DNA of 35,760 nucleotides. Origin: Deltaproteobacteria bacterium. Its GTDB lineage: Bacteria > Desulfobacterota > Syntrophia > Syntrophales > Smithellaceae. Below, piece by piece: positions 23,722 to 32,166 of the stretch (position 1 is its first letter; every line of letters starts with the position of its first letter). The position numbers were made by a program, and so were the translations under genes. Under the pieces are notes generated by a model. It saw nothing but the letters and a program-made list of their open reading frames with translations. It searched no databases and was not told where the DNA came from. The DNA is taken from NCBI GenBank assembly GCA_022710585.1, contig JAKLGV010000027.1, positions 1 to 35,760 on the forward strand. The letters run 5' to 3'.

Positions 23722-24003
23722 CTACTTGGCGCGCTTGATCACAATGGCCTTTTCTCCCACTTTGTATCCGTTTTTATAAAGAAAGAGTCCAACCGTCCGG
23801 ATCGTGCCCTCACTGTCTTCAAAATAAAGCCTTTTGTGATACTGGTCCCCCGGTTTGAAAGGCTCCACATAACGCAATGTTCCCCACTCTTTAGGAACAA
23901 TCCCCTGCACGATTATTTCTTTCGGTGAGTCTGCGCCGTACACGGCAACTGACGAGAAGACCACCGCTATTGCGATCAATAAAACGCAAAAATATTTTTT
24001 CAT
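23722..24003 (-). CDS. Small secreted protein, unknown
   Basis: A 93-residue protein with a clear Sec signal peptide: MKKYF start, a hydrophobic core to about residue 20 and a probable cleavage after VYG at 23. The mature part is a compact 70-residue domain of predicted beta strands (EIIVQGIVPKEWGTLRYVEPF...KRLYFEDSEGTIRTVGLFLYKNGYKVGEKAIVIKR) without cysteines. No family was recognised. AAGGAG six bases upstream supports the ATG. A 56-residue membrane protein gene lies just upstream on the same strand. Confidence 0.82.
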   Translation of the reverse strand: MKKYFCVLLIAIAVVFSSVAVYGADSPKEIIVQGIVPKEWGTLRYVEPFKPGDQYHKRLYFEDSEGTIRTVGLFLYKNGYKVGEKAIVIKRAK

Positions 24004-24107
24004 TTTTCACTCCTTATCGTTGAAAAGTCATTCAACCGTCTGCCGGAAGATGTCCCTTTTTCTCCCGTCGGACAATGGCGCACCTCTGTGGACTGAAGAA
24101 ATAATCT

Positions 24108-24278
24108 CTAATTCCTCATCGCAACGAACAAAGCGACAATAGCGACAAAAGAGTAAATCATCGGATCCTGATTAACGGTGATACCCGCGATTTGTTCCTG
24201 ATTGAGACATGACGACGCCTGGTGTCCCAGATACGCGATGATGCCCAAATTAATGATCACCCCGATTACTTTAAGCAT
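24108..24278 (-). CDS. 56-residue two-helix membrane protein, unknown
   Basis: The reading frame runs from ATG at 24278 to TAG at 24108 and begins MLKVIGVIINLGIIAYLGHQ. Two hydrophobic segments (residues 3-18 and 40-54) are joined by a polar loop with one Cys and an NQEQ...VNQDP stretch, which suggests a hairpin in the membrane. AAAGGAG lies six bases before the ATG, a strong ribosome-binding site that makes this more than a chance frame. It may be co-transcribed with the secreted protein 105 bp downstream. No function is known. Confidence 0.62.
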   Translation of the reverse strand: MLKVIGVIINLGIIAYLGHQASSCLNQEQIAGITVNQDPMIYSFVAIVALFVAMRN

Positions 24279-24465
24279 GTGACTCTCCTTTCTTTAGAAA
24301 GCAGGCAAAGTTGGTTATTGGATGACGTTGGACAATGATGACTGACTGCCATGTATCATAAAATGACAGATTCAGGAAACAAGACTTTCACATTGAATAC
24401 AATAAAAAATGCTGTTATCGGCGGACCTTGAATATTGAATGCCTATGTTGATAAGTTGGACAGCT

Positions 24466-26013
24466 TTATTCTTTCCGATGAGCTTTGGTTCCGTAGTAGG
24501 TGTTGACGTGGGCGATGGCCCGGATGGCGTCGTGCAGCTCGTCAAAAACGGGGATGCCGCGGTCCGTGAATTCTTTTCTGGCCAGGGCGATCATTTCCAC
24601 AATGTCCAGATCCTCAACGCCCCTTTTGGGATTGGCCAGCACCGCAATAATGGGTTTGCCTGTTTCATTCGCGGCATCGCAGACAGACTGGACCAGTTCT
24701 TTATAGGGCGTAATCTCTGCCACCTTTTTGTTAAACGTTTTGGCGACTGATTTATAGTGATACAGAAGAGAGACAATGATTTGCAGATCGATCTGCTCGT
24801 CCTGAGCCGCGGCCAGCAAAATTTCCTTCAGATAGGGCGGTGGCACGAAAGGATTGGCGACATCAACGGGATTGACCGCGCTGGAACCGGGCTTGGGCAG
24901 ACAACTGTCGATGCGCGCTTGAAGTTCAGGCGCCAGCGGCGGGATTTCAATGCCGCAGGCTTCCGCCAGATCGCAGGCGGCAACGCCAATGGCCCCTCCG
25001 CCGCCGATAACGGATATTTTCCTAAATTCTTTCGGGGGTAAGAGCGCGAAGGCGAGGCTGGCCTGCGCCATTTCTTCCGCGTCCCTGACCCGGATGGCAT
25101 GGACTTGCTTGAGGACGGAGTCCCAGATGACTCCGCTCCCGCCCATAGAAGCGGTGTGGCTGGCCACCGTTCGGGCACCGGCGCGGGAAAGCCCTCCCTT
25201 ATAAACGATCACCGGTTTTTTGTCTGCGGCCTCCCGGATTTCATTGAAGAAGGTTTGGCCATTCTGAATGCCTTCGATATACATCGCGATGACCTTTGTT
25301 TCCGGGTCATTTTTGAAATAGCGCAAAAGGTCGGTTTCCCGCAGATCGGCGCCGTTGCCGAAGCTGACCATTTTGCTGAAGCGGATACCCATCCATTTTC
25401 CCGCGTGCGCGAAATCAATGGCCATGCCGCCGCTTTGCGCGAGAAAAGCGACAGGGCCGCTCTCGCGGGAGAGATCCGGTCCCGGCAGCAGGGTCAGGCC
25501 GCTTGCGGGACAATAGATGCCGAAGCAGTTGGGGCCGACAACCCTGATTCCTCTGGCGGCGATTTCTTTGATTTGAGCCTCCAGCGTTTTTCCCTCTTCG
25601 GTGTCCAGTTCGCTGAAGCCGGAGGAAATAATTTCCGCGCCGGCGGCGCCTTTTTTCAGGCAGGCTTCCAGCGCCTCGGGAACATACCGGGCGGCCACCG
25701 CGATCACGGCGAAATCAATATCGCCGGGGATGTCCGCCACGCTTTTGAAAATCGTCAGGCCATCGATTGATCCGCCTTTCGGATTGACCGGCAATATTTC
25801 TCCGGCAAATCCCATGGTCGTAATCGATTTGAAGATCCCGGTGCCGAATCCGGCGCCGCTTCCTTCCGCGGAAACGCCGATAATTGCCAGTCGGCGGGGA
25901 TGGAAGATTCTTTCATAATCAGGGGGCGTATGATTTCCGCCGGTTTTTTCTGGAATATCTGACATTGGAATCTCTATGGCTGCCTTCTGCCTCATGCTAT
26001 CCATGTGGCGCAA
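24466..26013 (-). CDS. NDP-forming acyl-CoA synthetase, alpha-subunit-like protein
   Basis: A 515-residue protein of the acetate-CoA ligase (ADP-forming)/succinyl-CoA ligase superfamily. The CoA-binding Rossmann domain comes first (RRLAIIGVSAEGSGAGFGTGIFKSI...GEILPVNPKG), followed by the ligase domain (GPNCFGIYCP, VAFLAQSGGMAIDFA, VSFGNGADL). The phosphohistidine site is kept as His286 in SHTASMGG. A third flavodoxin-like domain ends the protein. The ATP-grasp beta domain is absent and is not encoded next door, so the partner must be elsewhere. TTG at 26013 was chosen as start because GGAGG lies six bases upstream; the first ATG (26004) would be 15 bases away. The gene upstream is a membrane protein, 27 bp away. 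Confidence 0.9.
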   Translation of the reverse strand: MRHMDSMRQKAAIEIPMSDIPEKTGGNHTPPDYERIFHPRRLAIIGVSAEGSGAGFGTGIFKSITTMGFAGEILPVNPKGGSIDGLTIFKSVADIPGDIDFAVIAVAARYVPEALEACLKKGAAGAEIISSGFSELDTEEGKTLEAQIKEIAARGIRVVGPNCFGIYCPASGLTLLPGPDLSRESGPVAFLAQSGGMAIDFAHAGKWMGIRFSKMVSFGNGADLRETDLLRYFKNDPETKVIAMYIEGIQNGQTFFNEIREAADKKPVIVYKGGLSRAGARTVASHTASMGGSGVIWDSVLKQVHAIRVRDAEEMAQASLAFALLPPKEFRKISVIGGGGAIGVAACDLAEACGIEIPPLAPELQARIDSCLPKPGSSAVNPVDVANPFVPPPYLKEILLAAAQDEQIDLQIIVSLLYHYKSVAKTFNKKVAEITPYKELVQSVCDAANETGKPIIAVLANPKRGVEDLDIVEMIALARKEFTDRGIPVFDELHDAIRAIAHVNTYYGTKAHRKE

Positions 26014-26023
26014 AAATATCCTC

Positions 26024-26038
26024 CATTTGAAATGGAAG
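26024..26038. promoter_or_regulatory. Palindrome overlapping the Acd-like gene's leader
   Basis: TCCATTT-G-AAATGGA is a perfect 7-1-7 dyad lying directly against the GGAGG ribosome-binding site of the acyl-CoA synthetase gene, between it and the upstream membrane-protein stop. It could be an operator or an RNA hairpin. No regulator is assigned. Confidence 0.3.
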
Positions 26039-26040
26039 TG

Positions 26041-26841
26041 TTAAACAGAATCCTTCAGGGAGGCCTCATGGTCGCGAAGCGGCTTTAAGGAAATCTCCGT
26101 CCCGCTTTCACCCTTGTCGCCATAGTCAAACGGATTGTCCAGATCTTTAATCAGAAAAACCATATAGGCAATCAGGAACGTGACGAGCAGCGTGAAAAAC
26201 AGCGACGCGTAAAAAGGTTCGATTTTCATCACGATCAGACCGACGGCAACCAGAAACCCCATGGCTTCCACAATGGCATAGGCGGAACTGATGAAGCTGG
26301 TGTCGCGCACGGTTTTGATTCTTAAGATGATCTTTCGGATATTGCCCTGGTCATTTTTCATTTTGGCAATATAAGGCGCAGGCACATTTTCTTTATCCAT
26401 TTCAACAAAAAAGTCATTCATCATCCTGAGTTTTTCCAGCATCGCTTTTGTTCTTTCCTTTTTATAAAACCAGTCCATTAATGAACGGGTAAATGACTTT
26501 TGAAATTCCAGAAAGTTTTGCGCGGGGGTCGAGTTTCTGCTTTTATAAATCGTATAAGCGTCATCATACATTGATTTCAGGGAGGCCGCGAGTTCGCTGG
26601 GAATTTTCTCGCTCTCCTTGTAGTCGGACAGCACGCCCGTGATCAGAAAGCCGATCAGGAAAATGGTACCCGCAACCAGACTGGTAAAAAGGGCGTTGAG
26701 CTCCATGATTTCAAATCCGAAATGATGCGAGAGAAATTTCAGGAAAGCGACCAGAACCATAACGGGCATGACCTTGACGGCTACAGACCATTTCTGCCAA
26801 ATGTATTTTGTGGATTTGTTAAATATTTTCTGATGAGCCAT
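26041..26841 (-). CDS. Four-helix membrane protein, possibly bestrophin-like
   Basis: A 266-residue protein with two N-terminal membrane helices (about 22-40 and 48-70), a helical cytoplasmic domain of some 110 residues rich in Lys/Met/Asp, and two further helices (about 187-207 and 213-233), ending in an acidic tail. The 2+2 layout with SELAASLKSMYDD after the second helix recalls bestrophin-like/DUF4239 proteins, but I cannot confirm this. It is 27 bp upstream of the acyl-CoA synthetase gene and probably in the same transcript. The start signals are weak. Confidence 0.72.
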   Translation of the reverse strand: MAHQKIFNKSTKYIWQKWSVAVKVMPVMVLVAFLKFLSHHFGFEIMELNALFTSLVAGTIFLIGFLITGVLSDYKESEKIPSELAASLKSMYDDAYTIYKSRNSTPAQNFLEFQKSFTRSLMDWFYKKERTKAMLEKLRMMNDFFVEMDKENVPAPYIAKMKNDQGNIRKIILRIKTVRDTSFISSAYAIVEAMGFLVAVGLIVMKIEPFYASLFFTLLVTFLIAYMVFLIKDLDNPFDYGDKGESGTEISLKPLRDHEASLKDSV

Positions 26842-26949
26842 GCGTTTAGAATGTTGTTAAATAAACCATCTTCTTTTGCCTCAACATATAAGGAATATTG
26901 ATGCGTGTCAATGCGGTATTTCTTATCATGTCACCCGTCAAAAGCTCAA

Positions 26950-28179
26950 CTACTCAAATCTCAAAGCGTCAATCGGATTGAGCAGCGACGCCTTGTAGGC
27001 CGGATAGAAGCCGAAGAAAATCCCTACCAATCCGGAAAAACTGAATGACACCAGAACCGACAAAAGCGACACGACGGAAGGAATATCAAAAAACGTCGAC
27101 AGGATAAAGGAGCCGGCGCTCCCGATGATGATTCCCAGTATACCGCCGATCAGGGAAAGGGTTAGGGCTTCAATAATAAACTGAATGCGGATGTCCCAGG
27201 TCTTGGCGCCGATAGCCATGCGAATGCCGATTTCCCTGGTTCGTTCCGTGACGGAAACGAGCATGATGTTCATGATGCCGATGCCGCCGACCAGCAGCGA
27301 TACAGAGGCGATAGCGCCCAGAAGCAGCGCGAAGATGTTGGCCGTCTGCTCCGCCATCTTCAAGACCTGCGTTAGATTCATCACCGTGAAATCATCCTCT
27401 TTATTCGGGCCGATGCGGTGCCGCTGGCGCAGCAGATCCGTGATTTGTCTTTCCGCGACGCTCAGTTCTTCGGTGCTCCGGGCCTTGACCATGATGGTGC
27501 GCACCAGGCCGGGAATGGTTCTGCCGAAAAGTTTTTTCTGGGCGGTGCTCAACGGAACGATAATCGTATCATCCTGATCCTGGCCGCCCAGGGATTGTCC
27601 CTTGGATTCCAGAACGCCGATGACCGTGAAGGGGATTTTCTTGATGCGGATAATCTGGCCGACAGGATCCATGCTGCCGAAAAGATTATCCACCACTGTC
27701 TGTCCGAGCAGGCAGACTTTCGTGGCGCTGCGGAGGTCCTGGTCATTCATGTTTCTTCCCGCGGATAAACCGCAATCCTTGACCTCCAGAATGCCCGGCG
27801 TGGTTCCCTGAACACCGGTGGACCAGTTCTGATTGCCGAAGACCGCCTGGGCGTTACCGAATTGCATCGGGGCGATGGCGGCTACGGCCGAGCAGTCTCG
27901 CAGAATGGCGTCCGCATCATCGACCGTTAAGGTGGACTGGCTGCCTCCGCCCATCCGGACGCCCCCCTGTGTGGAGCTGCCCGGCATGATGATGATCAAA
28001 TTGCTGCCGATGCTGGAAATCTGGGAGGAAACTTTCCGGCTGACGCCCGTGCCCACCGCCAGCATGACAATCACGGCGCTGACGCCGATAATAATTCCCA
28101 GCATTGTCAGGGACGAACGCATCTTGTTCACCCAGAGGGCCCGAAGCGCGATTTTAAGAGTGGAAACGATGCTGATCAT
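26950..28179 (-). CDS. MacB-type ABC transporter permease
   Basis: A 409-residue permease of the MacB/LolCE class with its ATPase on a separate protein. An N-terminal helix (MRSSLTMLGIIIGVSAVIVMLAVG) is followed by a large periplasmic MacB_PCD domain (about residues 45-260). Three C-terminal helices include VSLLVGGIGIMNIMLVSVTERTREIGIRMAIGA, the family's coupling segment, and the end PAYKASLLNPIDALRFE. It probably drives mechanotransmission from the inner membrane to the adaptor and TolC-like pore. It overlaps the ATPase gene by four bases and is the last gene of the efflux operon. Confidence 0.94.
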   Translation of the reverse strand: MISIVSTLKIALRALWVNKMRSSLTMLGIIIGVSAVIVMLAVGTGVSRKVSSQISSIGSNLIIIMPGSSTQGGVRMGGGSQSTLTVDDADAILRDCSAVAAIAPMQFGNAQAVFGNQNWSTGVQGTTPGILEVKDCGLSAGRNMNDQDLRSATKVCLLGQTVVDNLFGSMDPVGQIIRIKKIPFTVIGVLESKGQSLGGQDQDDTIIVPLSTAQKKLFGRTIPGLVRTIMVKARSTEELSVAERQITDLLRQRHRIGPNKEDDFTVMNLTQVLKMAEQTANIFALLLGAIASVSLLVGGIGIMNIMLVSVTERTREIGIRMAIGAKTWDIRIQFIIEALTLSLIGGILGIIIGSAGSFILSTFFDIPSVVSLLSVLVSFSFSGLVGIFFGFYPAYKASLLNPIDALRFE

Positions 28180-28868
28180 GTTTTGCTGACCTTTTCATCA
28201 CTGATGACGTGTCCATCCAGAAAACGGATAATGCGTTTGCTGAAGGCGGCGATATCCGACTCGTGCGTGACCAGAATAATCGTTGTTCCGGAATGATTAT
28301 TAAGCTGCACCAGCAGCTCCATGATTTCAACGGATGTTTTGGTATCCAGATTTCCGGTCGGCTCATCGGCCATTAAAATGGGCGCTTTATTGACCAGCGC
28401 ACGGGCAATGGCGACCCGCTGCTGCTGGCCGCCGGAAAGCTGATTGGGATGATGATGCTCCCGGCCTTCCAGACCCAGCATTTTTAAAGCGTCGAGGGAT
28501 TGCCGCTTCCTTTCCCCGGCCGGCACGTGATTGTAAAGCAGAGGAAGCTCCACATTTTCCAGCGCGGAGGTTCGCGCAAGCAGATTAAATCCCTGAAAGA
28601 CAAACCCGATCTGGCGATTGCGGATGGCTGCCAGTTCATCCCGCGACAAACCGCCGATTTTGTGCCCGTCGAGTAAATAGTCGCCGGCGGTCGGCTGATC
28701 GAGGCAGCCGATGATGTTCATGAACGTGGATTTGCCCGATCCGGAAGGTCCCATGATGGCGACAAATTCTCCCTTTTCAATTTTGACCGACACATCCTCC
28801 AGAGCGTGAACGCCCTCTTCGCCGACGTCGTATATTTTGACGAGCTTTCTGGTTTCAATCAGACTCAT
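28176..28868 (-). CDS. MacB/LolD-type ABC ATPase
   Basis: A 230-residue ATP-binding subunit. Walker A is GPSGSGKST, the Q-loop lies in [10 protein letters not shown], the signature is LSGGQQQR, Walker B is [12 protein letters not shown], and the switch His is in [14 protein letters not shown]. It lies between the adaptor (one-base overlap) and permease (four-base overlap) genes, so the three are translationally coupled and almost surely form one MacAB-like pump. Confidence 0.95.
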   Translation of the reverse strand: MSLIETRKLVKIYDVGEEGVHALEDVSVKIEKGEFVAIMGPSGSGKSTFMNIIGCLDQPTAGDYLLDGHKIGGLSRDELAAIRNRQIGFVFQGFNLLARTSALENVELPLLYNHVPAGERKRQSLDALKMLGLEGREHHHPNQLSGGQQQRVAIARALVNKAPILMADEPTGNLDTKTSVEIMELLVQLNNHSGTTIILVTHESDIAAFSKRIIRFLDGHVISDEKVSKT

Positions 28869-30052
28869 TACATAAACCTCGGGGGCGGACGCTGGGAACT
28901 GCTGCCTTTCTTATTATTCAGGTTGTCCGTTATCACGTTCTGGCCTGCCTTGAGATCTCCGGCGCTGATCTCCGTGTAGTTTCCATCACTGATGCCGAGG
29001 GTGACCTGGACAGGACGGGGCTTCTCTTTTTCCAGTATCCAGACTTTTGTGCCTTTGATCCTGTGTTTTTCCTGATTCGCGTCACCCTTTCCCGTTTCCA
29101 CATCCGGTTTGAAGCGCAGCGCGGCATTGGGGACACGAAGGACATCGTGACGTGTTTCAATCGTAATGGAAACATTGGCCGTCATTCCCGGTTTTAATTT
29201 TAATTGTGGATTATCCACCTTGATAATGACGTCGTAGGTGACTACATTGGAAACGGTCGTCGGTGAATTGCGCACTTCGGAAACCTTGCCGCTGAAGACC
29301 GTGTCAGGATAGGCGTCAACGGTGAAAGACACTTCCTGGCCCGTCTGCACCTTGCCGATATCCGCCTCATCCACGCTCGTGCGGATCTGCATCTTGGTCA
29401 GATCCTGGGCGATGCTGAAAAGCGTCGGGGTCTGAAAACTGGCGGCGACGGTCTGGCCGACATCCACGCTGCGGGAAATCACCGTTCCGTTGACCGGAGA
29501 AATAATGTTCGTATATTGTAGATTGGTTTCGGCGATTTTCAAAGAGGCCTGTGCCTGCCCGACCTGCGCCTGCGTTACCTTCTGCTGGGCTTCCGCCGAA
29601 TGCAAATTTGTCTCGGCAGTGTCCAGGTCGCTTCTGGCAATGAAATTCTGCGCGAAAAGCTCTTTGCTCCGTTCATAAGTTCGCCGGGCATCAATGACGG
29701 CAACGGCCGCCTTTTCCATATTGGCCCGGGCTGAAAAGAGGTTGGCTCTGGCCTGATCCACCTGGGCCTGAACCGTGGCGGGATCAATCTGCGCCAATAG
29801 CTGGCCTTTTTTCACAGATGAATTGAAATCGGCATAAAGATATTTGATGGTGCCGGATACCTGCGTGCCGACGGAGACAGTGGTCACCGCTTCGACGGTT
29901 CCGGTGGCCGTGACTTCCGCTTTGATTTCGCCACGGGATATCTTTTCCGTTTTATAGGCGGCGTTTTTCCCGTTGGCTCTGAGGTAAAAGAATAGTCCCG
30001 TCGCGATGATCAGTAAGGCGATGATCGAGATGACAACGAATTTCTTTTTCAT
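28868..30052 (-). CDS. MacA-type periplasmic adaptor
   Basis: A 394-residue HlyD-family protein. One N-terminal membrane helix (KFVVISIIALLIIATGLFFYL) anchors it. The barrel-sandwich hybrid halves (VSVGTQVSGTIKYLYADFNSSVKKGQLLAQID and TNIISPVNGTVISRSVDVGQTV) flank a long coiled coil rich in Ala/Gln/Asp (about residues 90-170). Beta-barrel and membrane-proximal domains follow (LKPGMTANVSI). The last 15 residues (NNKKGSSSQRPPPRFM) are a disordered basic tail. AGGAG precedes the ATG, which overlaps the tolC-like stop by four bases. Confidence 0.94.
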   Translation of the reverse strand: MKKKFVVISIIALLIIATGLFFYLRANGKNAAYKTEKISRGEIKAEVTATGTVEAVTTVSVGTQVSGTIKYLYADFNSSVKKGQLLAQIDPATVQAQVDQARANLFSARANMEKAAVAVIDARRTYERSKELFAQNFIARSDLDTAETNLHSAEAQQKVTQAQVGQAQASLKIAETNLQYTNIISPVNGTVISRSVDVGQTVAASFQTPTLFSIAQDLTKMQIRTSVDEADIGKVQTGQEVSFTVDAYPDTVFSGKVSEVRNSPTTVSNVVTYDVIIKVDNPQLKLKPGMTANVSITIETRHDVLRVPNAALRFKPDVETGKGDANQEKHRIKGTKVWILEKEKPRPVQVTLGISDGNYTEISAGDLKAGQNVITDNLNNKKGSSSQRPPPRFM

Positions 30053-31329
30053 GGTTTTGCTCCTATGGCTTTTTCCAGACCGGCCTGCGCGATTTTATGA
30101 TTATAAAGCGCCGTATTCATGGTGGCTCTGGCGTTGTTGAGCGTTATCGTGGCATCTGCCACTTCAATCGGACTGCCCACACCGGTCCGGTAGCGTCCGG
30201 AGGCCAGATCATAATTGTCCCGGGCCTGAAGAACGGTGATTTCGGACAGCGCTATTTGCTGGGCCGTATCCTGAACATACAGATAGGCTTTTTCCACATC
30301 CAGACGGATGGCCTGGCGGATGGAATCTTCATTGGCTTTGAGAATTTCCAGATTGGCCCGGGCTTCCTCAACCTGATATTTGGTCGAAAGGCCGGAAAAA
30401 AGCGGAAAGCTGAGCGCGGCGCCCGCGTTCCAGCCGCTGCCCAGCGGAAAATCTGTTCCCGAATATCCATAGCCGGCGCTGCCCGACAACGTGGGATAAT
30501 AGTCTTTCCGGGCCAGATCAATGGAGCGTTCCGCCGCCTCTCTTCTGGCCATCACCGATTGCAGATCGGGACGGTTTGCATAGGCAGTGTTGAGAGCGTC
30601 ATTTAACGCAAGATCGCTTTTCTGATAAGCCAGATTGTCCACGATGGGGAAATCGGCGTTTTCCGGAATGCCCATGACGTCCTTCAGTGTGATCCGCGCC
30701 ACGCGGACGGCATTTTCCGCCTTCAGGACGTTGAGCCGCGCGTTGCCCACATCCACTTCCGCCTTGGTCACATCGAATTTCGGTTTGGTGCCGATCCGGA
30801 AAAACGCGTTGGCCTGATCCAGATGCTGCTGAAACTGCTTCATCGTATCGATGGCCACATCTCGATTCCGTTCGGTCTGCAGAAGATTGTAATAAGCGCT
30901 TTTCACGTTCAGGACGATCTGCTCGACGGCATCTTCATAATCAGCGCGCGCGGCGCTGACATTCAAATTCTGTATTGTGACCTGGGTGGATGTTTTTCCG
31001 AAATCAAAAAGCGTCACGCCGAGGTTGATACTGGAAGAATATTGATCATACGCATCCCGTGTTTCTCCCGGCGGCGTTGTCGGGCCGATCCTTTGATAGC
31101 CCGATGACAGGTTCAGTTGGGGATAGTAGTTGGCCTTGGCCTGTCCGACTCTGCTTTCACTGGCCTTGACGGCGCCGGCGGATGCCTTAAGGCTGGGATG
31201 CTTTTCCAGCGCAATGTTAATGCATTGTTCCAGGTTGTATGGAGCGGCTTCCGGCGTCGGCGCGGTAGCTTTCACGTAAAAAGGAAGAGCCAGTATTAAG
31301 ATGATGATCAGGGCGATCGTCTTTTTCAT
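30049..31329 (-). CDS. TolC-family outer-membrane efflux protein
   Basis: A 426-residue protein with a signal peptide (residues 1-21, MKKTIALIIILILALPF). Two structural repeats of the outer-membrane efflux family follow, each with long helices (AVKASESRVGQAKANYYPQLNLSSGY and ERSIDLARKDYYPTLSGSAGYGYSG) and a conserved end (GVGSPIEVADATITLNNARATMNTALYNHKIAQAGLEKAIG). It is 4 bp after the TetR-type regulator gene and overlaps the adaptor gene, so the operon supplies a complete trans-envelope pump. Confidence 0.94.
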   Translation of the reverse strand: MKKTIALIIILILALPFYVKATAPTPEAAPYNLEQCINIALEKHPSLKASAGAVKASESRVGQAKANYYPQLNLSSGYQRIGPTTPPGETRDAYDQYSSSINLGVTLFDFGKTSTQVTIQNLNVSAARADYEDAVEQIVLNVKSAYYNLLQTERNRDVAIDTMKQFQQHLDQANAFFRIGTKPKFDVTKAEVDVGNARLNVLKAENAVRVARITLKDVMGIPENADFPIVDNLAYQKSDLALNDALNTAYANRPDLQSVMARREAAERSIDLARKDYYPTLSGSAGYGYSGTDFPLGSGWNAGAALSFPLFSGLSTKYQVEEARANLEILKANEDSIRQAIRLDVEKAYLYVQDTAQQIALSEITVLQARDNYDLASGRYRTGVGSPIEVADATITLNNARATMNTALYNHKIAQAGLEKAIGAKP

Positions 31330-31333
31330 GAGG

Positions 31334-31981
31334 TCACCTGCGTTTATTTTTCGTTTTGGCTTTTGCCATGCCGTTTAAAGAAAAAAACGTGATGTGTTCG
31401 GTCAATTCTTCAATCTGCCCGGCGTCTGAAAATTCTCTCGGGAAAAGTCTGATGATCACGGGATTGGAATGGCGGAAATAAAGACACTGACCGACAATAC
31501 TCATAGAGCACAGCCGCACCCTTCTGTCATCAGGTTTTTTCCCGAGGATGGCGGCGACAATGTCCGCGAGCAGTTGAAACGACGGCCGGATCGAACCTTC
31601 CACCAGAATATCAAACGCCCAGGTCGGTTCGGTGAATTCCCGCGCCAGCAGTCTTGCAAACCACGGAGGGTGAACGTCATCCATCATCCGCGTCAGGAAA
31701 GACCGTATGTATGCCCGCAGCTTTTCTTCAGGCTTTTGCGCCGCCGTGATGCCGAAATCGGGAGGGTACGTCTGAAAAACCATTTCCTGGTAATGCTTCA
31801 GGACGGACAGATATAAACCTTTCTTGTCGCCGAAATGGTAATTGACGGCGGCGATATTGGCGCCGGCCTCGCGGCAGATATCACGAACCGTCGCTTTTGA
31901 AAATCCCTCCTCGGCGAAGATTTTACCCGCGGATTCCATAATGGCCAAACGTGTTCTGGAAGCGTTTTTCTTTTTATCCAT
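31334..31981 (-). CDS. TetR-family regulator of the efflux operon
   Basis: A 215-residue repressor. The N-terminal TetR helix-turn-helix is typical (RLAIMESAGKIFAEEGFSKATVRDICREAGANIAAVNYHFGDKKGLYLSVL). The ligand-binding half contains LRAYIRSFLTRMMDDVHPPWFARLLAREFTEPT, like the CecR/YbiH group (DUF1956), which regulates drug-efflux genes. It is the first gene of tetR-tolC-macA-macB-macB and probably represses its own transcript: two overlapping palindromes lie on its promoter 8-40 bp upstream. No strong ribosome-binding site is present. Confidence 0.94.
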   Translation of the reverse strand: MDKKKNASRTRLAIMESAGKIFAEEGFSKATVRDICREAGANIAAVNYHFGDKKGLYLSVLKHYQEMVFQTYPPDFGITAAQKPEEKLRAYIRSFLTRMMDDVHPPWFARLLAREFTEPTWAFDILVEGSIRPSFQLLADIVAAILGKKPDDRRVRLCSMSIVGQCLYFRHSNPVIIRLFPREFSDAGQIEELTEHITFFSLNGMAKAKTKNKRR

Positions 31982-31988
31982 AAAAATA

Positions 31989-32021
31989 TTTCAAACAACT
32001 GTTTGAAACACTTGTATGAAA
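31989..32021. promoter_or_regulatory. Two overlapping TetR-type operators
   Basis: Site 1 (31989-32008) has arms TTTCAAACA and TGTTTGAAA around two central bases, a perfect 9-bp dyad. Site 2 (32002-32021), read on the minus strand, is TTTCATACAA-GTGTTTCAAA and matches site 1 at 17 of 20 positions. The centres are 13 bp apart. Site 2 covers the -10 element, and site 1 the probable transcription start. Confidence 0.72.
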
Positions 32022-32039
32022 ATTTTAACTCTTTGTCAA
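32011..32039 (-). promoter_or_regulatory. Sigma-70 promoter of the efflux operon
   Basis: On the minus strand, TTGACA (32039-32034), a 17-bp spacer and TACAAG (32016-32011), which matches TATAAT at four of six positions. The -10 lies inside operator 2. Confidence 0.6.
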
Positions 32040-32166
32040 GTTTTTTTGCGGAATAATGTTTCCACCGCTGATCGGGGTAGAATTATTTTGACACGCCCCG
32101 TCGATTGTCATATAGTCCTTTTCTCTTCCGTGAGGAAAAATCCTGTTATTTCAAGGTAGTTGCATC

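Noticed and set aside
25099..25770. 223-codon plus-strand frame within the CoA-ligase region
   Set aside because: Shadow of the minus-strand CoA-ligase alpha gene; no start signal.
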